A stretch of DNA of 37,044 bases from NCBI RefSeq assembly GCF_000406965.1, contig NZ_KE136367.1:101922-138965 (forward strand), written 5' to 3'. The notes beneath the pieces are model-generated. The model made no database searches, was not told the DNA's origin, and saw only the letters and a list, made by a program, of their open reading frames with translations. Source of the stretch: Enterococcus avium ATCC 14025. GTDB lineage: Bacteria; Bacillota; Bacilli; Lactobacillales; Enterococcaceae. Shown one piece after another: positions 33,740-37,044 of the stretch. Both the position numbers and the translations under genes were made by a program. The number at the start of each line of letters is the position of its first letter. Position 1 is the stretch's first letter.

Positions 33740-33860
33740 TTGCCAGTTCAGCTTTTTACTTGAAATTGACTGGAATGCGCATGATATTGAACTCATTTTT
33801 CGATTTTGAAAAATGATTACTTTAATATGAATAAGGATGCCAGTTCAACTTTTCGCAGTT
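33740..33860 (+). repeat. Dispersed intergenic repeat, first copy before coaA
   Basis: A perfect hairpin, CATTTTTC (33794-33801) with GAAAAATG (33808-33815), is followed by ATTACTTTAATATGAATAAG. TGCCAGTTCAACTTTTCGCAG (33839-33859 region) then recalls the GCCAGTCCAACTTTCGCAG part of the copy at 14333. GCCAGTTCAGCTTTTTAC also lies before it. Confidence 0.65.
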
Positions 33861-33910
33861 TACTCTGTTTGGCGTTCATTTTAGTTATTAAATCAGTATA
33901 TTTTGGACAC

Positions 33911-33994
33911 ACTTAGTTGAATGGTATACGGCATGAAAATAGGATTCATTTTTCGCTTTTTGAAAAATGGTTACTTTAATATGAATAAGGAGGT
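33911..33994 (+). repeat. Dispersed intergenic repeat, second copy, running into the coaA ribosome site
   Basis: ACTTAGTTGAATGGTATACG (33911-33930) is followed by the hairpin CATTTTTC (33947-33954) with GAAAAATG (33962-33969), and then TTACTTTAATATGAATAAGG. The last bases, AAGGAGG (33987-33993), are the Shine-Dalgarno of coaA. The copy at 33740 shares over 35 bases here but reads AAGGATG at the end. Confidence 0.7.
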
Positions 33995-33998
33995 TCTT

Positions 33999-34922
33999 AT
34001 GAACGAAAGAGGGAACTATTTCCGGATCGCCCGCGACCAGTGGCAAGATTTCTACACACCGGGAAACACACCGTTGACGCAAGCAGAGCTTGACAATATC
34101 AAAAGCTTGAATGACCAAATCTCGATGAAGGATGTGGCCGATGTTTATGTACCCTTATGTCACCTGATCCATCTTTATATGAAGGATTTTGAGTCGCTCA
34201 CGTTAAGCAAAGGGTTGTTTCTGCACCGTTATGTGAAGATGCCGCCGTTTATCATCGGAATCGCTGGAAGTGTTGCCGTCGGAAAAAGTACCACCGCTCG
34301 TTTATTACAGACCTTATTAGACCGCCTTTTCAAACATCAAACGGTCCAATTGATCACCACTGACGGCTTTTTATATCCAAACGCTGTCTTAGAAGAACGC
34401 GGGATTATGGATCGCAAAGGCTTTCCCGAAAGCTATGATATGGAGAACCTAATTGATGTCTTGAATGAAGTAAAATCAGGCAAAGAAAATATTCCCATCC
34501 CAAAATATTCCCATGATGTCTACGATATCGTGGATGGAGAATACGAGCTGATCGATTCGCCGGATATTTTAATCGTCGAAGGAATCAACACCTTACAACT
34601 GCCAGCCAATCAGCAAATCTATGTCAGTGACTTTTTCGACCTGTCGATCTACGTCGATGCTGATCCGAAAATGGTCGAGCGTTGGTATATCGAACGGTTC
34701 GAATCCTTGCTGGACACCGCCTTTAAAGATCCGGATAACTACTATTATGACTACGCAATCGGTGACCGCAAAGAAGCGCTTGCCATGGCGGAGGATGTCT
34801 GGAAAAATGTCAACTTGAAGAATTTGGAAGAGTATATCTTGCCAACAAGAGGCCGAGCTGATATTATCTTGCACAAGGCAAAGCATCATATCATTGATGA
34901 AATCTATTTGCGTAAATACTAG
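33999..34922 (+). CDS. coaA: Pantothenate kinase, type I
   Basis: A 307-residue kinase that phosphorylates pantothenate, the first and controlling step of coenzyme A synthesis. The P-loop GIAGSVAVGKST lies at about 87-98, followed by TTDGFLYPN, the catalytic Asp region and KGFPESYD, with family length near 310. I start at the ATG of MNERGNYF, which has AAGGAGG five bases upstream and matches the usual N-terminus. The longer open frame from 33921 begins inside the repeat and is not real. guaA follows on the same strand. Confidence 0.95.
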   Translation: MNERGNYFRIARDQWQDFYTPGNTPLTQAELDNIKSLNDQISMKDVADVYVPLCHLIHLYMKDFESLTLSKGLFLHRYVKMPPFIIGIAGSVAVGKSTTARLLQTLLDRLFKHQTVQLITTDGFLYPNAVLEERGIMDRKGFPESYDMENLIDVLNEVKSGKENIPIPKYSHDVYDIVDGEYELIDSPDILIVEGINTLQLPANQQIYVSDFFDLSIYVDADPKMVERWYIERFESLLDTAFKDPDNYYYDYAIGDRKEALAMAEDVWKNVNLKNLEEYILPTRGRADIILHKAKHHIIDEIYLRKY

Positions 34923-34953
34923 CTTATAAAGAAAGCTTGCTTTCTTTTATAAT
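34923..34953 (+). terminator. Hairpin between coaA and guaA, with a -10 box
   Basis: TTATAAAGAAAGC and GCTTTCTTTTATAA pair with one bulge. The descending arm ends in TATAAT (34948-34953), so this may be a weak coaA terminator, part of a guaA promoter, or both. The guaA leader is too short for a purine riboswitch. Confidence 0.45.
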
Positions 34954-34977
34954 AAAACTTGAAAAGGGGTAATAATT

Positions 34978-36546
34978 GTGACAAACGTTTCTGCCGAAAT
35001 GACAAACGTAGAAAAAATCATCGTACTTGATTATGGTAGTCAGTACAACCAATTAATCACTCGTCGTATCCGTGAATTCGGTGTTTTCTCAGAGCTTTTG
35101 AGCCACCGCATCACTGCTGAAGAAGTCAAAGCCATGAATCCAAAAGGGATCATTCTTTCAGGCGGCCCAAATAGTGTTTATGACGAAGGAGCCTTCTCCA
35201 TTGATCCAAAAATCTTTGAATTAGGGATTCCAATTTTAGGAATCTGTTACGGCATGCAGCTGATCACATATAACCTAGGCGGAAAAGTTGAACCCGCTAA
35301 AAACCGTGAATACGGGCAAGCAACGTTAGAAATTGTTTCTGATAATGCCGTCCTATTCGCTGATACACCAAAAGAACAAACCGTTTGGATGAGCCACGGC
35401 GACTTAGTCACTCAAGTACCAGAAGGATTTGAAAAAGTCGGCACCAGCAAAGACTGCCCAATCGCAGCGATCCAAGATACAAACCGTAACTTCTTCGGCA
35501 TCCAATTCCACGCAGAAGTACGTCATTCAGAATACGGCAATGAACTATTACGTCACTTTGCCCTAGATGTTTGCCAATGTAAAGGTGATTGGACGATGGA
35601 TAACTTCATCGACATGCAGGTCGCAAAAATCCGCGAACAAGTCGGCGACAAAAAAGTCCTACTTGGCCTATCAGGTGGTGTGGACTCATCTGTCGTAGGG
35701 GTGCTTTTACAAAAAGCTATCGGTGACCAATTAACATCGATCTTCGTAGACCACGGTCTATTACGTAAAAACGAAGGCGAACAAGTCATGGAAGCACTTG
35801 GCGGAAAATTCGGCTTGAACATCATCAAAGTTGATGCTAAAGATCGTTTCCTAGATAAATTAGCTGGTGTTTCTGATCCAGAGAAAAAACGCAAAATCAT
35901 CGGAAACGAATTCGTTTACCTATTCGACGATGAAGCAACTAAACTTGCTGGTCAAGAAGGCATTTCCTTCTTAGCCCAAGGAACACTTTATACAGACGTC
36001 ATCGAATCTGGTACCGAAACAGCACAAACAATCAAATCTCACCATAACGTTGGTGGATTACCAGAAGACATGCAGTTCGAATTGATCGAACCACTGAATA
36101 CCCTATTCAAAGACGAAGTCCGCGAATTAGGAACACAGCTTGGCATGCCTGACTCAATCGTATGGCGCCAACCATTCCCAGGACCAGGTCTAGGTATCCG
36201 CGTCCTTGGTGAAATCACTGAAGAAAAACTAGAAATCGTCCGCGAATCAGACGCGATCCTCCGAGAAGAAATTGCCAACGCCGGTCTGGACCGCGACATC
36301 TGGCAATACTTCACTGTCCTACCAGGCATCCGCTCAGTCGGTGTTATGGGCGATGGCCGTACCTACGACTACACAGTCGGTATCCGTGCGGTTACCTCAA
36401 TTGATGGTATGACCGCAGACTTCGCACGTATCCCATGGGATGTCTTGCAAAAGATTTCTGTTCGAATCGTGAATGAAGTTGCTCATGTGAATCGGATTGT
36501 GTATGATATTACGTCTAAGCCACCTGCTACTGTGGAGTGGGAATAG
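34978..36546 (+). CDS. guaA: GMP synthase (glutamine-hydrolysing)
   Basis: A 522-residue enzyme that aminates XMP to GMP with glutamine and ATP. The glutaminase domain (about 12-205) has nucleophile Cys90 in GICYGMQ and the His-Glu pair in FHAEVRHS, where Ala replaces the common Pro. The ATP pyrophosphatase domain has LSGGVDSSV (about 230-238). The C-terminal dimerisation domain ends in PPATVEWE. The start is GTG at 34978 with AAGGGG nine bases upstream. Codon use is richer in frequent codons than the neighbours, as expected for a highly expressed gene. Confidence 0.97.
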   Translation: MTNVSAEMTNVEKIIVLDYGSQYNQLITRRIREFGVFSELLSHRITAEEVKAMNPKGIILSGGPNSVYDEGAFSIDPKIFELGIPILGICYGMQLITYNLGGKVEPAKNREYGQATLEIVSDNAVLFADTPKEQTVWMSHGDLVTQVPEGFEKVGTSKDCPIAAIQDTNRNFFGIQFHAEVRHSEYGNELLRHFALDVCQCKGDWTMDNFIDMQVAKIREQVGDKKVLLGLSGGVDSSVVGVLLQKAIGDQLTSIFVDHGLLRKNEGEQVMEALGGKFGLNIIKVDAKDRFLDKLAGVSDPEKKRKIIGNEFVYLFDDEATKLAGQEGISFLAQGTLYTDVIESGTETAQTIKSHHNVGGLPEDMQFELIEPLNTLFKDEVRELGTQLGMPDSIVWRQPFPGPGLGIRVLGEITEEKLEIVRESDAILREEIANAGLDRDIWQYFTVLPGIRSVGVMGDGRTYDYTVGIRAVTSIDGMTADFARIPWDVLQKISVRIVNEVAHVNRIVYDITSKPPATVEWE

Positions 36547-36569
36547 TGTGAAAAAAGGTTCTATAATAT

Positions 36570-36614
36570 TTGGTGTTGTTACTCTTTCTGAGTGAGAACA
36601 CCAAGTATTTTTTT
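36570..36614 (+). terminator. Terminator after guaA, probably inside the insertion-sequence end
   Basis: TTGGTGTT (36570-36577) pairs with AACACCAA (36597-36604), with an inner ACTC/GAGT pairing, and a run of seven T follows (36608-36614). It ends guaA transcription and would also shield the transposase gene from outside read-through. Confidence 0.8.
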
Positions 36615-36679
36615 ATACAAAAAGACATTTGGTTGTCCTATAATTAAATCGCTGAACCCAATCATAGGAGGCGAACCAA

Positions 36680-37044
36680 ATGTCCAGTATTAAGAATATC
36701 AAATATAAAGATAATTGCCTAGACAAAACCATCAAACAAATCCTAAATATTCATGATTCCAACATTACTTTTCCTAAAGACGCCGTTTCAAAAGAAAAAG
36801 TCCATGACAGAATGGCCACCGTCTTTACTGGTCGACTGAGCTATCCGTCTCCTCGGTGTGAGTGTTGCGGCTACGACTCCGTCATCCATCATGGCTACAA
36901 AGATAGCTGGATTCAATTACTCCCTTATCAAGAGGTGTCTACCTATCTTCATCTCTATAAACAACGGTTTTATTGTAAACAGTGTCACCATACCTTTTCA
37001 GCTAAAACCTATTATGTCGCAGAAAACTGTTATCTCTCCCAAGC
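36680..37044 (+). CDS. ISL3-family transposase, N-terminal part
   Basis: An open frame of 121 codons that runs off the right edge without a stop. The N-terminal zinc-binding domain has CECCGYDSVIHHGYK (about 59-73) and FYCKQCHHTFSA (about 98-109), the typical Cys-rich block of ISL3 transposases. The catalytic DDE part lies outside the window, so whether the gene is intact is unknown. AGGAGG stands eight bases before the ATG, and a TATAAT lies at 36639-36644. Confidence 0.85.
   Translation, partial: MSSIKNIKYKDNCLDKTIKQILNIHDSNITFPKDAVSKEKVHDRMATVFTGRLSYPSPRCECCGYDSVIHHGYKDSWIQLLPYQEVSTYLHLYKQRFYCKQCHHTFSAKTYYVAENCYLSQ

Larger units (their letters stand above)
33566..33998 (+). other. Gap before coaA with two repeat copies and a possible promoter
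   Basis: No gene is visible. An extended -10 TGGTAGAAT (33723-33731) may start coaA transcription, without a good -35. A small inverted repeat CTATC/GATAG (33614-33628) followed by CTTTTT lies near the left end. The rest consists of the two repeat copies listed separately. Confidence 0.45.
36557..37044 (+). mobile_element. Left part of an ISL3-like insertion sequence, cut by the window edge
   Basis: A transposase gene begins at 36680. The left end is placed near GGTTCTATAATATTTGG (36557-36573) because ISL3-family ends commonly begin with GG and lie about 100 bases before the gene. The true boundary cannot be shown without the right end or the 8-bp target duplication. The element sits about ten bases after guaA. 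Confidence 0.6.

Noticed and set aside
33921-33998. Longer reading of coaA beginning MVYGMKIGFIF
   Set aside because: It starts inside the dispersed repeat, has no ribosome site and adds residues unlike CoaA. The ATG at 33999 has AAGGAGG at good spacing.
34923-34977. Purine riboswitch before guaA
   Set aside because: Only about 55 bases separate coaA and guaA, too short for the aptamer plus expression platform, and no conserved aptamer core is present.

Overview
The window looks like chromosomal DNA of a low-GC Gram-positive coccus, most likely Enterococcus. The grounds are an LPxTG surface protein, Shine-Dalgarno-led genes, cre-like sites, a nucleoside catabolism/uptake block, a mannose-family PTS and the family-level look of the proteins. 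A complete L-sorbose (sor) operon would suit the sorbose-fermenting E. avium group, but that species-level guess is inference.

Layout. 1-324: repeats and a terminator. 325-3624 (-): a 1099-residue LPxTG adhesin of pilus-tip type with no pilus partners visible. 4205-4954 (-): a TipA/Mta-like MerR regulator with a textbook 19-bp-spacer promoter and an internal start. 5345-5522 (-): a candidate structured small RNA with its own promoter and terminator. 5559-11281: an oxidoreductase, a TVP38-family membrane protein, two esterases, an acyltransferase-3 membrane protein and an iron alcohol dehydrogenase. 11375-23258 (-): the nucleoside block, in transcription order a LacI-type regulator, pdp, deoC, cdd, bmpA, nupA, nupB, nupC, deoB, punA, deoD. 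It imports nucleosides, splits them phosphorolytically and feeds pentose phosphate to central metabolism. 23398-23970: a decayed gene. 24107-31538 (-): the sorbose block in the order sorC, (WYL regulator, GyrI-like protein), sorD, sorF, sorB, sorA, sorM, sorE. It imports L-sorbose as L-sorbose 1-phosphate, reduces it to D-glucitol 6-phosphate and oxidises that to D-fructose 6-phosphate. 31672-33490 (-): a methyltransferase, a GDSL hydrolase and a GrpB-family protein. 33999-36546 (+): coaA and guaA. 36557-37044: the left end of an ISL3-like insertion sequence, cut by the window edge.

The least ordinary signal is a degenerate family of intergenic repeats, about 70-120 bp each. Each copy has an arm related to GAATCGTATGCG and most have a CATTTTTC/GAAAAATG hairpin. 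I count eight or nine copies in six places. Most point the same way as the next gene, and two (before sorA and coaA) run straight into the Shine-Dalgarno of that gene. Other points of interest are the candidate small RNA, the internal TipAS-like start, a probable ATC start codon in the acyltransferase gene, and a two-gene regulator insertion inside the otherwise Klebsiella-like sor gene order.
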